Translations under genes and position numbers: made by a program
Origin: JAWXCE01 sp033764775
Lineage (GTDB): Bacteria; Pseudomonadota; Alphaproteobacteria; Rhizobiales; Rhodomicrobiaceae
Direction of reading: 5' to 3'
Assembly: GCA_033764775.1 (NCBI GenBank)
Contig: JANRIQ010000018.1
Coordinates: 248,001 to 312,000 of the forward strand
Length of the DNA stretch: 64,000 nucleotides
Shown here: positions 33,758 to 42,847 of the stretch, piece after piece
Layout: each line of letters opens with the position of its first letter
How positions within the stretch are numbered: the first letter of the stretch is position 1
Notes under the pieces: model-generated
What the model saw: the letters and a program-made list of their open reading frames with translations, nothing else
Databases searched by the model: none
What the model was told of the DNA's origin: nothing

Positions 33758-34156
33758 ATGATCGACCATTTCTCCTTGCCCGTCAGCGATTTGGACAAAG
33801 CCCGCGCGTTTTACGACGCGGCGCTGGGCGCGCTCGGCTACGGACGCATACAAGAGCAGCGCGAGGCGGATTACGCGGCGTCCGGCTACGGCGTCCCGGG
33901 GGGGCATGAGCCGCCGTTCTGGATTGGGGCGGCGCTGCCGCCAGAGCCGGCGGAGGCCTCTCCGGTGGGCCAGCACATCGCGTTCGTTGCGCCCGACCGC
34001 GACAGCGTCGACGCCTTTCACGCCGCGGCCCTCGCGCAAGGCGGGCGTTGCAACGGCGCGCCGGGTCTGCGCCCGCACTATCACCCCAACTATTACGCCG
34101 CCTTTGTGATCGACCCGGACGGGCATCGCCTCGAGGCGGTGCGCCATGAACCTTAA
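33758..34156 (+). CDS. VOC (glyoxalase/dioxygenase-fold) family protein
   Basis: 132 residues, one vicinal-oxygen-chelate domain: IDHFSLPVSDLDKARAFYD at the start, GQHIAFVAPDRDSVDAFH in the middle and YYAAFVIDPDGHRLEAV at the end, with the metal-ligand positions His4 and Glu near the end. Such proteins are lactoylglutathione lyase-like or bleomycin-resistance-like; the substrate cannot be told. It is divergent from ssb, so the LexA box between them could affect it. Confidence 0.85.
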   Translation: MIDHFSLPVSDLDKARAFYDAALGALGYGRIQEQREADYAASGYGVPGGHEPPFWIGAALPPEPAEASPVGQHIAFVAPDRDSVDAFHAAALAQGGRCNGAPGLRPHYHPNYYAAFVIDPDGHRLEAVRHEP

Positions 34157-34350
34157 TTCGGGGAAAGCGCGCAACGCTTCCTCGGCCGCGGCCCCAAGGC
34201 GCTGAAGCGCCGCCGCGTGCATAGCGGCGGCGTCGCCGGCTAAATGTCCGAATAAACGCCTCAAACCGCCCCCACCGCTGAGCAAAAAGCACCCTTCACC
34301 AGCAAAAATAAAATTTGCGGTATTTAAGAACAGCGGCCACATTCTGACGT

Positions 34351-34379
34351 ATTATGCGTTGTGTGCCATCCTGCATAAT
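34351..34379. promoter_or_regulatory. Inverted repeat upstream of the first BLUF gene
   Basis: ATTATGC (34351-34357) and GCATAAT (34373-34379) are exact inverted arms 15 bp apart, ending 22 bp before the BLUF start at 34402. A regulator site or the promoter region itself is possible. The preceding gap 34157-34350 holds only a GC hairpin (34208-34232). Confidence 0.4.
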
Positions 34380-34401
34380 CTTTTGAGCATCGGCGCCTTC
34401 T

Positions 34402-34839
34402 GTGAATCTCTGTAGGCTGGTTTACTTCAGCGAGCGCAATCCGGCGTTCGATCCCGACACCCATCAGATCATCACAGTCAGCCAGCGCAACAACGCTGCA
34501 GCCGATGTGACCGGTCTCCTCTTTTCGGACGGCGCTTATTTCGTGCAGGCGCTTGAGGGCCGCCGCTCGCGCGTGACGCGCACCTACAACCGCATCGCCA
34601 ACGACACGCGGCACCAGAGCCTTTATCTCGTATCGTGCGCGGATGTGCGCGAACGCATGTTCACCGGCTGGTCGATGGCGCTGCACACGGACATGAGCCA
34701 GGCCGTACGCGATCAGATGACAAGCTTTTTCTCGCTCACCAGCTTCGACCCGGAGAACATCACCGTCGAAAGCCTCATCTATTTTCTCCAGATCCTCGCC
34801 ATGGACCTGCGCCGGCGCGATCAGAAACGCGTCGGTTGA
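34402..34839 (+). CDS. Single-domain BLUF blue-light receptor (first copy)
   Basis: 145 residues from a GTG at 34402, start weakly supported. The BLUF fold for FAD is complete: Tyr8 (LVYFSE), Asn31, Gln49 (DGAYFVQALEG), and Trp90/Met92 (FTGWSMAL), the residues of the photocycle hydrogen-bond switch in well-studied BLUF proteins. A helical C-terminal tail of about 40 residues follows, with no output domain, so it must signal through a partner. A close paralogue is at 57057. It is convergent with the DUF2214 gene. Confidence 0.92.
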   Translation: MNLCRLVYFSERNPAFDPDTHQIITVSQRNNAAADVTGLLFSDGAYFVQALEGRRSRVTRTYNRIANDTRHQSLYLVSCADVRERMFTGWSMALHTDMSQAVRDQMTSFFSLTSFDPENITVESLIYFLQILAMDLRRRDQKRVG

Positions 34840-35292
34840 TCACACCGAGCCGCGCGCCATGGCCGCGGCGAAAGCCGGCATCAGCAGAAAAAGGAACACC
34901 TCAGCCCACACCGCGCGGCGCACGAGAGTGATCTCAGGGAGCGCGGGCGCGGCCGTCGCGTCGATTTTCTGACGCCGCCGCCATGCGATGATCTTGGCGG
35001 TCGGGATGATCGAGAGCAACCCGACCACGACGAAGGCCCCGAGCTTGACGTGAAAATATGGGTTGGCGGAGTAATATTCCCAGCCCTTCGCGGCGAAAAC
35101 CGCGCGCCCGAAGCCGACGGCGAGGATCGCGACCGCGAGCGCGCCATACCACCCATCGATCACGCCGACCCGGCCCACATCCGCCGCCGTCATGCCCGGC
35201 CGAATGAGCAGCAGTTCCGCCGCCAGCACCGCGAAAAGCGCGAGGATAATAATGTGGTGGACGACGGCAAGAGACAAATCCAAGTCGAACAT
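34840..35292 (-). CDS. DUF2214 family inner-membrane protein
   Basis: 150 residues from the ATG at 35292 (GGGAG at 5 bp). Four membrane segments: about residues 6-28 (VVHHIIILALFAVLAAELLL), 45-70, 80-103 and 130-148. The pattern and length match DUF2214, whose function is unknown. The protein is convergent with and directly abuts the BLUF gene. Confidence 0.75.
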   Translation of the reverse strand: MFDLDLSLAVVHHIIILALFAVLAAELLLIRPGMTAADVGRVGVIDGWYGALAVAILAVGFGRAVFAAKGWEYYSANPYFHVKLGAFVVVGLLSIIPTAKIIAWRRRQKIDATAAPALPEITLVRRAVWAEVFLFLLMPAFAAAMARGSV

Positions 35293-35366
35293 GTGATCTC
35301 CCAAGCTGAAACTGCTTTACTTCGCAGCGTCGGAATACATAGTGTGCGTTTAAAAGGAGGTGTTCA

Positions 35367-36215
35367 ATGACTAAAAGCTCGGCTACTTATTTAGAAAAAT
35401 ATAAAAATATGACGGATCTAGAGTGGAGAGACTTAATAATACAAAATTCAAGATCATTGAATCCTGACCCTTCTCTGCCACGATTCCCGCCGGAACATAT
35501 TCAGAAACAATTCGTAGGCGGTTCATACGATCATACCATGCGGGAGGCCTTCAACTTTTATGCCTATTTCAAAAATCGCGCGGAAGAATTAGGCCAGCCG
35601 TTCGCCCCAGACAGCGCTTTTCTCGATTTCGGATGCGGCTGGGGGCGTTTTCTCCGCCTTTTCGTGCGCGATTTCAACGCCGATAATCTCCACGGCGTCG
35701 ATGTGAATGAGCACATCCTGCGCATCTGCGACAGCACGGGCGTGCCGGGAAACCTGTCGCAGATCGAGCCGCTCGGTCATATCCCGCTCGCCCCGCGCTC
35801 GATAGACTATGCGATGGCGTACTCGGTGTTCACGCACCTGCCTGAGCCGGTTCATTTGCACTGGCTGCATGATTTGGCTCGTGTCCTCAAGCCGAAAGGT
35901 CTTTTTTGTTTCACCTTACAACCTCGCCGCTTCCTTGATTTCATCGAGCGGCAAGCGAGCGAAGGCGTCTCAGACTGGCACAAGGCGCTCGGCAAATTCG
36001 CCCCACAAATCTCCGGGTTTCGCTCCCATTACGACAGCGGCGGCTTCGTGTTCCTGAAAACTCTTGGGGCGCGGCCCGAGGCGGAAACCTACGGCGACGC
36101 CATCGTTCCGCTCTCCTACATCGAGAAATGGTGGTCGCCCTATTTCGAGATCGTCGAACATATCGACAAACCTGATCGCTTTCAGAAGGCCGTCGTGCTC
36201 GTGAGGCGGCGGTGA
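35367..36215 (+). CDS. SAM-dependent methyltransferase (class I)
   Basis: 282 residues, with an excellent ribosome site (AAAGGAGGT). The SAM loop AFLDFGCGWGRFLRLF lies near residue 88 and a second acidic site NLHGVDVNEHIL near 112; YAMAYSVFTHLPEPVHLHWL and LKPKGLFCFTLQP are further class I features. The substrate is not evident, a small metabolite or lipid is typical for this group. The first 50 codons are AT-richer than the neighbours, which may indicate transfer or fusion. Confidence 0.85.
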   Translation: MTKSSATYLEKYKNMTDLEWRDLIIQNSRSLNPDPSLPRFPPEHIQKQFVGGSYDHTMREAFNFYAYFKNRAEELGQPFAPDSAFLDFGCGWGRFLRLFVRDFNADNLHGVDVNEHILRICDSTGVPGNLSQIEPLGHIPLAPRSIDYAMAYSVFTHLPEPVHLHWLHDLARVLKPKGLFCFTLQPRRFLDFIERQASEGVSDWHKALGKFAPQISGFRSHYDSGGFVFLKTLGARPEAETYGDAIVPLSYIEKWWSPYFEIVEHIDKPDRFQKAVVLVRRR

Positions 36216-36218
36216 ACG

Positions 36219-36818
36219 TCAAACGGGCCGGTGCGGGTCGCCGGCGGGCAGCACATCCGCCACGATCTCCATGCTCTTCCACTCGGGCGCGGGCGACGGC
36301 GCGCCTGGGCGCGGCGGATAGAGCGACGGCGTCCCGTCGACAAGGTTTGGCGCGTAACGCGGGCAGTTGGGATACATCTCGCAGACGATGCGCACCACGA
36401 GCTTGGCGCCGTGATGCGCCTTTAGTGTCTCCACGTCGTCGTGGATCGTCGCGCGGCCGTTCACGCGCAGCTTGTACGATTTCCCGTCGAATTTCATGAA
36501 CAGCAATCCCACAGCCGGGCTGCGCGCAATGTTGCCCAGCGTGCGATACTGCGAGTTGCCGTCATACTCGGGATATTCGATCACGTTCGGCTCGATGATG
36601 CGAACGAAGCCCGGGTCGCCGGCCTTGATGGAACAGTCCACATAACCGTCATGGGCGCTGGCGATGAAGAAGAACGGCGCGCCGGCGATGAGCGCGCGGT
36701 CGTCGTCGGTGAAGGCGGCGTGCTTGGTGACCTGGTCGAGGCGGTCGGCGAGCCGGCGGCCGTCGAAACGGTCCTGCCACCCCCGCATGCCGTCGTGATA
36801 GAACGCGCGTCCGTCCAT
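36219..36818 (-). CDS. Pyridoxamine 5'-phosphate oxidase-family flavin-binding protein
   Basis: 199 residues from the ATG at 36818, with GGAGG 8 bp upstream. The split-barrel FMN-binding fold shows APFFFIASAHDGYVDCSIKA near residue 50, IEYPEYDGNSQYRTLGNI near 90 and VGLLFMKFDGKSYKLRVNG near 115. Members bind FMN, F420 or haem; this one resembles the general-stress flavoprotein group rather than PdxH itself. Convergent with the methyltransferase gene, only 3 bp apart. Confidence 0.82.
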   Translation of the reverse strand: MDGRAFYHDGMRGWQDRFDGRRLADRLDQVTKHAAFTDDDRALIAGAPFFFIASAHDGYVDCSIKAGDPGFVRIIEPNVIEYPEYDGNSQYRTLGNIARSPAVGLLFMKFDGKSYKLRVNGRATIHDDVETLKAHHGAKLVVRIVCEMYPNCPRYAPNLVDGTPSLYPPRPGAPSPAPEWKSMEIVADVLPAGDPHRPV

Positions 36819-36871
36819 GCCGTTTTCCTCCCGCAAAGCCTTTTTGCGAAAGTGTAGCGTCTCGCCAGGGT

Positions 36872-38791
36872 TCAGCGCAAATCCGGCGCTTTCGCCTCTT
36901 CGATGAGGGCGGAAAGCACGTCGAGCATATCGCCGGAGCGCGTCTCCTGACTGCCGAGTCGGCGAATCGACACCGTGCCGTCCTCCGCTTCGCGCCGCCC
37001 AACGACGAGCATGACCGGCGTCTTGGCGAGGCTGTGTTCGCGCACCTTGTAGTTGATCTTTTCGTTGCGCAGGTCGGTCTCGGCGCGCAGGCCCTGCTTG
37101 CGCAGCGCGGCGGCGACCACCTCAGCGTACTCGTTCGCCTCCGTCACCACGCTCGCCACCACGACCTGCGTCGGCGACAGCCACAGCGGCAGATGCCCGG
37201 CGTAGTTCTCGATGAGAATGCCCGTGAACCGCTCAAGGCTGCCGAACAGCGCGCGGTGGATGATCACCGGCTCGTGCTTCTCGCCGTCCGCGCCGATGTA
37301 AAAGGCGCCCAGCCGCCCGGCGAGGTTGAAGTCGAGCTGCACCGTGCCGCACTGCCACTCGCGGCCGATGGCGTCGCGCAGCGTGTATTCGAGCTTCGGC
37401 CCGTAGAACGCGCCTTCGCCGGGGTTGATCTCGTAGCTTTGCCCCGCCGCCTTCACCGCCGCCTCGAGCGCGGCTTCCGCCTTGTCCCACACCGCGTCCG
37501 AGCCAACGCGCTTCTCGGGTCGCGTCGAGAGCTTGGTCACCACGTCCTCGAAGCCGAAGTCCTTGTAGATCGACAGGATCAGCCGGTTCAGCGTCACGCA
37601 TTCCGCCGTGATCTGCTCCTCGGTGCAGAAGAGATGCGCGTCGTCCTGCGTGAAGTGACGCACGCGCATGATGCCGTGCAGCGCGCCAGACGGCTCGTAA
37701 CGGTGAACCTTGCCGAACTCGGCGATCTTTAGCGGCAGGTCGCGGTAGGACTTAAGCCCGTTTTTGAAAATCTGCACGTGGCCGGGGCAGTTCATCGGTT
37801 TGCAGCAGAACACACGCTCGTCCGGCGTCTCCGTCACGAACATGTTCTCGTGGTATTTCTCCCAGTGGCCGGACTTCTCCCACAGCGTCCGCTCCATCAT
37901 GTCGGGAGAGTTCACCTCGTGGTAGCCCTCCGCCAGCTGGCGGCGGCGCATGTAGCCGATGAGCGCCTGGAACAGCGTCCAGCCTTTCGGGTGCCAGAAC
38001 ACGCTGCCGGGCGCTTCCTCCTGCAGGTGAAACAGGTCCATCTCGCGGCCGAGCTTGCGATGGTCGCGCTTCTCCGCCTCCTCCAGCATCTTGAGCTGCG
38101 CGGCGAGATCTTCCTCGCTCGCGAACGCGACGCCGTAGATGCGCTGGAGCTGGTCGCGCGCGCTATCGCCCCGCCAGTAGCTGCCCGCGAGTTTCGTCAG
38201 CTTGAAGCCGCGGCCGATCTTGCCGACGCTCGTCATATGCGGGCCGCGGCAGAGGTCGAGCCATTCGCCTTGGCTGTAAATCTTGACCTGCTCGTCCTTC
38301 GGGATCGCGTCGATCAGTTCCACCTTGAAGCGGTCGCCGCGCGCCTTGAAGAACTTCTTGGCCTTGGCGCGGCTCCACACTTCCTTGGTGAAGGGAGCGT
38401 CGCGGGCGATGATCTCGCGCATCTTCGCCTCGATCTTTTCGAGGTCGTCCAGCGTGAAGCTTTCCTCGCGGTAAAAATCGTAGAAAAAGCCGTTTTCGAT
38501 CACCGGGCCGATGGTGGCTAGCGCATCCGGAAACAGCGCCTGCACGGCCTCGGCCATCACATGCGCCGCGTCGTGGCGGATGAGTTCGAGCGCTTCTTTA
38601 TCCTCGCGCGTGATGATTTTGATGGCGCCGCCGCGCTCGATCGGATCGGACAAATCCTGCAAAGCGCCGTCGAGCGAGATGGCGACGGCTTTCTTGGCCA
38701 ACGATTTGGAGATTTTGGCGGCGAGTTCCGCGCCGGAGATGCCGGCCTCGTACTCGCGCTTCGCGCCGTCGGGGAAAGTCAGTTCGATCAT
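36872..38791 (-). CDS. thrS: Threonyl-tRNA synthetase
   Basis: 639 residues from the ATG at 38791 (AGAGGA at 7 bp); the longer frame to 39046 is not supported. Order of domains: TGS (1-60), editing domain with HDAAHVMAEA near 75, then the class II core with CCKPMNCPGHVQIFKN (zinc Cys), KVHRYEPSGALHGIMRVRHF (motif 2) and a C-terminal anticodon-binding domain (LWLSPTQVVVASV near 540). It charges tRNA-Thr. The length is normal. Confidence 0.97.
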   Translation of the reverse strand: MIELTFPDGAKREYEAGISGAELAAKISKSLAKKAVAISLDGALQDLSDPIERGGAIKIITREDKEALELIRHDAAHVMAEAVQALFPDALATIGPVIENGFFYDFYREESFTLDDLEKIEAKMREIIARDAPFTKEVWSRAKAKKFFKARGDRFKVELIDAIPKDEQVKIYSQGEWLDLCRGPHMTSVGKIGRGFKLTKLAGSYWRGDSARDQLQRIYGVAFASEEDLAAQLKMLEEAEKRDHRKLGREMDLFHLQEEAPGSVFWHPKGWTLFQALIGYMRRRQLAEGYHEVNSPDMMERTLWEKSGHWEKYHENMFVTETPDERVFCCKPMNCPGHVQIFKNGLKSYRDLPLKIAEFGKVHRYEPSGALHGIMRVRHFTQDDAHLFCTEEQITAECVTLNRLILSIYKDFGFEDVVTKLSTRPEKRVGSDAVWDKAEAALEAAVKAAGQSYEINPGEGAFYGPKLEYTLRDAIGREWQCGTVQLDFNLAGRLGAFYIGADGEKHEPVIIHRALFGSLERFTGILIENYAGHLPLWLSPTQVVVASVVTEANEYAEVVAAALRKQGLRAETDLRNEKINYKVREHSLAKTPVMLVVGRREAEDGTVSIRRLGSQETRSGDMLDVLSALIEEAKAPDLR

Positions 38792-39140
38792 GGGCAGTCC
38801 TCTCACTCCCGCAAACGAAGCGGGTAAGCATGCAATGGTTCTGAGGTGCGCCGATGCGATGACTTTGTCAAGCACGCCGCCCGTCGCCTGACGCGCATAG
38901 GCAAACAGCCCACGCCCCACGCTCGGAAGCCTGATGGGGGGCGGGGCAATTCGCCGCACATTTTTCTTGACGAGCCGCGCCCTGTGGAGTGTGATTGAGC
39001 CACAGTCAGTTTGAGGCCGTGTTGGGCCAGCGCCGTTGAAGCGCACAAAGACTCAAACCCCCAACTTCGATTGTGCCGCAGCCTTGCGCGATGGTCGCGC
39101 GGGAGCGGGTTTGCGCATCACGACACTAAAGGATACCGCC
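38792..39140. other. Divergent intergenic region thrS / cold-shock gene
   Basis: 349 bp with no gene of its own. It must hold the thrS promoter and the cold-shock promoter and leader. The open frame that extends thrS upstream to 39046 looks non-conserved. I see no T-box or obvious attenuator. Confidence 0.5.
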
Positions 39141-39344
39141 ATGCCGACCGGCACCGTGAAATGGTTCAACGCCCAGAAGGGCTATGGTTTCATTCAACCG
39201 TCCGACGGGGGCAAGGATGTGTTCGTCCACGTCACCGCCGTGGAGCGGTCGGGGCTCGGACATCTCGTCGAAGGGCAGAAGCTCAGCTACGATCTCGCGA
39301 CGGATCGAGGCAAGACCTCGGCGGCCAATCTGCGGGCCGGCTAA
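39141..39344 (+). CDS. Cold-shock domain protein (CspA family)
   Basis: 67 residues, one cold-shock OB fold: MPTGTVKWFNAQKGYGFIQP (RNP1) and DVFVHVTAVE (RNP2). The protein binds single-stranded nucleic acid and melts RNA structure. The start ATG has AAGGA 7 bp upstream. The stop overlaps that of yidD (convergent). Confidence 0.95.
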   Translation: MPTGTVKWFNAQKGYGFIQPSDGGKDVFVHVTAVERSGLGHLVEGQKLSYDLATDRGKTSAANLRAG

Positions 39345-39631
39345 CCGCCGTTCACCCGCCGCCACAGGCCATAGCGCCAGGGAAGGCGCCGGCGCACCCC
39401 GCGCAAATCGGCTGGCGGATCGTAACCGCTCGTGCCCCAGGGATGGCACCGGCTTAGCCGCGCCAGAGTCTGCCACCCGCCTTTCCAGGCGCCGTTGGTC
39501 TCGATGGCGTCGAGCGCGTAAGCGGAGCATGTGGGCAGGTGCCGGCAGCGCGGGCCGATGAACGGCGAGACACCATAGCGATATGCGTAAATCGGCGCCT
39601 TTAGCGCCGCTTTGGCCAGCGCGCCGAGCAT
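39341..39631 (-). CDS. yidD: Membrane protein insertion efficiency factor YidD
   Basis: 96 residues. Signature GVSPFIGPRCRHLPTCSAYA with the two conserved Cys and SRCHPWGTSGYDPP near residue 70. It is a membrane-associated helper of YidC. The ATG at 39631 overlaps the stop of the iron-sulfur scaffold (TGATG); a GTG 3 bp earlier is possible. Unlike most bacteria, where yidD lies by rnpA-yidC, it is here beside an iron-sulfur scaffold. Confidence 0.93.
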   Translation of the reverse strand: MLGALAKAALKAPIYAYRYGVSPFIGPRCRHLPTCSAYALDAIETNGAWKGGWQTLARLSRCHPWGTSGYDPPADLRGVRRRLPWRYGLWRRVNGG

Positions 39632-40071
39632 CACACCCCTTCCCGCGCCTCGATTTCGGCGAGAGCCGCCTCCACCGCGTCGAAGGCGAGCAGGGTCGAC
39701 GCGTGGCGGGCCTTGTAGTCGCGCACGCTCTCCAGCACGGCGAGATCAGCCCAGCGGCCGCCTGGCGCAGGCCCCTCGCCCCTCAGCATGCGTCGCATCT
39801 GCCCGCCGACCTGGCGCAGCTCCTCAGGCGTCGACCCGACGATGTTGGCGCCCATCACGGCGGCGGAGCATTGGCCGAGAAGGCAGGCGTGAACGTCCTG
39901 CGCGTAATCGACCACGACGCCGTCCGCCATCCGCACATCGACGGTCACGACCGATCCGCATAGCTTTGATTGCGCCGTGGCGGAGGCGTCCGGCGCGGCA
40001 AGTCGCCCGGCGCGCGGCATGTTCGCGGCCAGATCGAACACCCTGGCGGAGTAGATCTCGTCCAAGTCCAC
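39631..40071 (-). CDS. Iron-sulfur cluster scaffold-like protein (IscU/NifU N-terminal type)
   Basis: 146 residues from a GTG at 40071, with AGGAG 8 bp upstream. The family positions Cys38 (SKLCGSVVTV) and Cys63 (HACLLGQCSA, plus Cys68) match the first two IscU ligands, but the third (Cys106 in IscU) is not evident. It probably assembles or relays Fe-S clusters, or is a degenerate paralogue. Its yidD-folE-hisI neighbourhood is conserved in Rhizobiales. Confidence 0.82.
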   Translation of the reverse strand: MDLDEIYSARVFDLAANMPRAGRLAAPDASATAQSKLCGSVVTVDVRMADGVVVDYAQDVHACLLGQCSAAVMGANIVGSTPEELRQVGGQMRRMLRGEGPAPGGRWADLAVLESVRDYKARHASTLLAFDAVEAALAEIEAREGV

Positions 40072-40306
40072 AGCGCTGCTCCTTGCGGATTGCGGCCTTG
40101 CGTGGCCGCGACGCACGGCTTATTTACGATCCTACGGGCAAAATCGCTAGAGGCCGCTGAACGTCGGCGCCATCAAGTCGGCATGATCGGGAACCAGCCC
40201 GGCGCGCGTAACACACACATCCGCTGCCGGCGGCGGGCGCACATCAACTCGCGCGACATCGCTCGTCCCGATGGCGTTGCGGCGCAAGATAAGGGCATGA
40301 ATATCC

Positions 40307-40957
40307 GTGACAGTCACCGCAACGAAAGCCAATGGCGAAAGCCCCAAGGAACTCATCCACGACGACAGCGCGGCGCGCCCCAGCCGAGCTGAAGCCGAAG
40401 CAGCCGTCAGAACGCTGATTCTGTGGGCGGGCGACAATCCCGGCCGCGAAGGTCTGCGGGACACGCCGAAGCGCGTGGTGGACAGCTACGCCGAGCTTTT
40501 CGCGGGCTATCACGAGGACGCGCACGAATATCTCTCGCGCACCTTCGAGGAGGTCGCAGGGTATGACGACCTCGTCATGCTGCGCGACATCCGGCTTGAG
40601 TCGCATTGCGAGCATCACATGCTGCCGATCATCGGCGTCGCCCACGTGGCTTACCTGCCGAGCGACCGCGTGGTTGGCATCTCGAAGCTCGCTCGCGTGG
40701 TCGAGATGTATGCAAAACGCTTGCAGACCCAGGAAACCATGACCGCGCAAATCGCCGAGGCGATCGAGACCGAGTTGAAGCCGCGCGGCGTCGCCATCCT
40801 CATCGACGCGTTCCACCAATGCATGACCACGCGCGGCGTGCACAAGACCGGCTGCGGCACCATCACCACGCGCTTCACCGGCGTTTTTCGGGAGAAGACC
40901 GACTATCGCGAGCGCTTCCTGCAGCTCGTGAACGGGCCGCGTCCCGCCCGCGACTGA
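40307..40957 (+). CDS. folE: GTP cyclohydrolase I
   Basis: 216 residues from a GTG at 40307. It turns GTP into dihydroneopterin triphosphate, the first step of folate (and preQ) synthesis. Zinc and active-site signatures are present: RLESHCEHHMLPIIG near residue 103 and GVHKTGCGTITTRF near 183, with NPGREGLRDTPKRV near 43. Two bases separate it from hisI, so the pair is cotranscribed. Confidence 0.95.
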   Translation: MTVTATKANGESPKELIHDDSAARPSRAEAEAAVRTLILWAGDNPGREGLRDTPKRVVDSYAELFAGYHEDAHEYLSRTFEEVAGYDDLVMLRDIRLESHCEHHMLPIIGVAHVAYLPSDRVVGISKLARVVEMYAKRLQTQETMTAQIAEAIETELKPRGVAILIDAFHQCMTTRGVHKTGCGTITTRFTGVFREKTDYRERFLQLVNGPRPARD

Positions 40958-40958
40958 C

Positions 40959-41348
40959 ATGAGCGAGCTTGAAACCGGCGCCGCTTTCACCCCGCGCTTC
41001 GACTCAGCCGGCCTCGTGAGCGCGGTTGTGGCCGACGCCGTCACGGGCGAAATTCTTATGCTCGCCCACATGAACGCCGACGCCATCGCCCGAACCCTGG
41101 CGACGGGCGAAGCTCATTTCTACAGCCGCTCGCGGCAGTCACTGTGGCGCAAAGGCGAAACAAGCGGCAACGTGCTCAAGGTGCGCGAAATCCGCGTCGA
41201 TTGCGACCAGGACGCGCTCCTCCTCATCGCCGAACTCGACGGGGCCGCCGCATGCCACACGGGGGCCCGGTCGTGTTTTTACCGCACGCTCCGGGCGGCG
41301 GACGGCGCCATCTCGCTGACGCCCGTCGCGTCGCCGCAAGCCCGATAA
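40959..41348 (+). CDS. hisI: Phosphoribosyl-AMP cyclohydrolase
   Basis: 129 residues, the stand-alone HisI of Alphaproteobacteria. It opens the PR-AMP ring in histidine synthesis. Seen: EILMLAHMNADAI near 30, SRSRQSLWRKGETSGN near 55, and the metal sites DCDQDALLL and CHTGARSCFYRTL near 80-110. It starts 1 bp after the folE stop. Confidence 0.95.
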   Translation: MSELETGAAFTPRFDSAGLVSAVVADAVTGEILMLAHMNADAIARTLATGEAHFYSRSRQSLWRKGETSGNVLKVREIRVDCDQDALLLIAELDGAAACHTGARSCFYRTLRAADGAISLTPVASPQAR

Positions 41349-41468
41349 CGACGCATCGCAATTGTCACCCGATTTTCATTGGACGTTTACGCGGGGCTGT
41401 TAAAGTATAGAAATCGACTCGGCGAATATCTTACAGCGTTTTCTTGCCGGGCGGCGGAGATCGGCGAG

Positions 41469-42389
41469 ATGACACGGCGCGGAAAACTTGGGATTGCGCT
41501 TGGCGGCGGCGCCGCGCGCGGCTGGGCGCATATCGGCGTGCTGAAAGCGCTCCACGCCGCCGGACTTCGCCCCGACATCATCGCAGGCACCTCCATCGGC
41601 GCGGTCGCCGGCGGATGCTACGCGGCAGGCAAGCTCGCCGAGCTTGAGGAGTTCGCCCGCTCCCTCACCCTGCGCGGCGTGCTGCGCCATTTGGATCTCG
41701 CCCTGCCCGGCTCGGGCCTCATCAACGGCAACAAACTGGCGAGCCGCCTGGGCGAGCATCTTGAGCCGTTCCGCATCGAGGCTCTGCCGGTCAAATTCGT
41801 CGCCATCGCGACCGAGTTGGGCGCCGGACACGAGGTGTGGCTTAACAAGGGGCCGCTGGTCAGGGCCATGCGCGCCTCCTACGCGCTCCCTGGCGTTTTC
41901 AAGCCCGTGCGGATCGCCGGCCGCTGGATGATGGACGGCGCCTTCGTGAACCCCATCCCAGTCTCCGCCTGCAGGGCCATGGGCGCGCGTTACGTCATCG
42001 CGGTGAACCTGCACGGCGGCGGCTTGTCGCGAGTGCCGCACATCCCAGCGGAGGCCGAGGCGGACGACGACGCCCCGCCGGCTCCAAAGCGGGAGGATAC
42101 GGCGCGGCGCTCGCTCAACCCCGTGTCGTTCCTGCGCCGGCAACTGCTCGCCCGCAAGGATGACGCGCCCGGCATGAGCCGTGTCATGATGGAGGCGTTC
42201 AACATCACGCAGGACCGCATCGCGCGGGCCAAGCTCGCGGGCGACCCACCGGACATGATGATCACCCCGAGGCTTGAAAGCTTTGGGCTGTTCGACTTTC
42301 ACCGGGCCGAATACGCTATCCAGCGCGGCGAGGAGGCGGCCCGTCGGTATCTCGCCGGAGACGACGCCCTTCCCTTCGCCGCCGCGTAA
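41469..42389 (+). CDS. Patatin-like phospholipase (RssA type)
   Basis: 306 residues from the ATG at 41469 (GGAG 9 bp upstream). The patatin catalytic dyad is present: GTSIGAVAGG (nucleophile Ser near residue 48) and MMDGAFVNPIP (Asp near 160), with oxyanion loop GIALGGGAARGWAHIG near residue 8. It is predicted to hydrolyse lipid acyl esters on the cytoplasmic face; no signal peptide is seen. It lies 120 bp downstream of hisI. Confidence 0.9.
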   Translation: MTRRGKLGIALGGGAARGWAHIGVLKALHAAGLRPDIIAGTSIGAVAGGCYAAGKLAELEEFARSLTLRGVLRHLDLALPGSGLINGNKLASRLGEHLEPFRIEALPVKFVAIATELGAGHEVWLNKGPLVRAMRASYALPGVFKPVRIAGRWMMDGAFVNPIPVSACRAMGARYVIAVNLHGGGLSRVPHIPAEAEADDDAPPAPKREDTARRSLNPVSFLRRQLLARKDDAPGMSRVMMEAFNITQDRIARAKLAGDPPDMMITPRLESFGLFDFHRAEYAIQRGEEAARRYLAGDDALPFAAA

Positions 42390-42433
42390 GCGCGGGCGCC
42401 CCGCAGTCGACCCATGAAACGAGGAGTTTGGAT

Positions 42434-42820
42434 ATGAAAACGTTCGCAACCGCCTGCGCGGCGCTCGCCCTTCTGGCCGCGTCGGTCGCCGCCCAGCCCC
42501 ACGGACACGGGCATCACGGGCATCACGGCGCACACAGCAATCACGGCGGCGCCAAGCCTTCAGCGAACGAGGCGACGGCCGCGTATCAGGCCGCCAACGA
42601 CAAGATGCACAAGGACATGGCCGTCTCGTTCACCGGCGACGCCGATGTGGATTTGCTGCGCGGCATGATCCCCCATCATCAAGGCGCCATCGACATGGCG
42701 AAGGTCGCGCTCAAATACGGCAAGGACGCCGAGGTGCGCAAAATGGCCGAGCAGATCATCAAGGCGCAGGAGGAGGAAATCGCCCAGATGGAGGCGATGC
42801 TGAAACGGCTCCAGAAATAG
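42434..42820 (+). CDS. DUF305 (CopM-like) exported metal-related protein
   Basis: 128 residues with GAGGAG 7 bp upstream. A signal peptide ends near Ala-Gln at 20, followed by a His-rich segment (HGHGHHGHHGAHSNHGG) and the DUF305 core with RGMIPHHQGAIDMAKVAL. Relatives bind copper or silver in the periplasm. It may bind metals; it is next to the RND pump but convergent with it. Confidence 0.88.
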   Translation: MKTFATACAALALLAASVAAQPHGHGHHGHHGAHSNHGGAKPSANEATAAYQAANDKMHKDMAVSFTGDADVDLLRGMIPHHQGAIDMAKVALKYGKDAEVRKMAEQIIKAQEEEIAQMEAMLKRLQK

Positions 42821-42847
42821 CCGGCTCGCGCGTGAGAGGGCGACGCC

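Noticed and set aside
34208..34232. Perfect GC-rich hairpin (CGCCGCCGC/GCGGCGGCG) after the VOC gene
   Set aside because: No T-run follows on either strand, so I did not call a terminator.
38792..39046. 85-residue N-terminal extension of thrS
   Set aside because: No conservation pattern; the ATG at 38791 has a good ribosome site and starts the TGS domain correctly.
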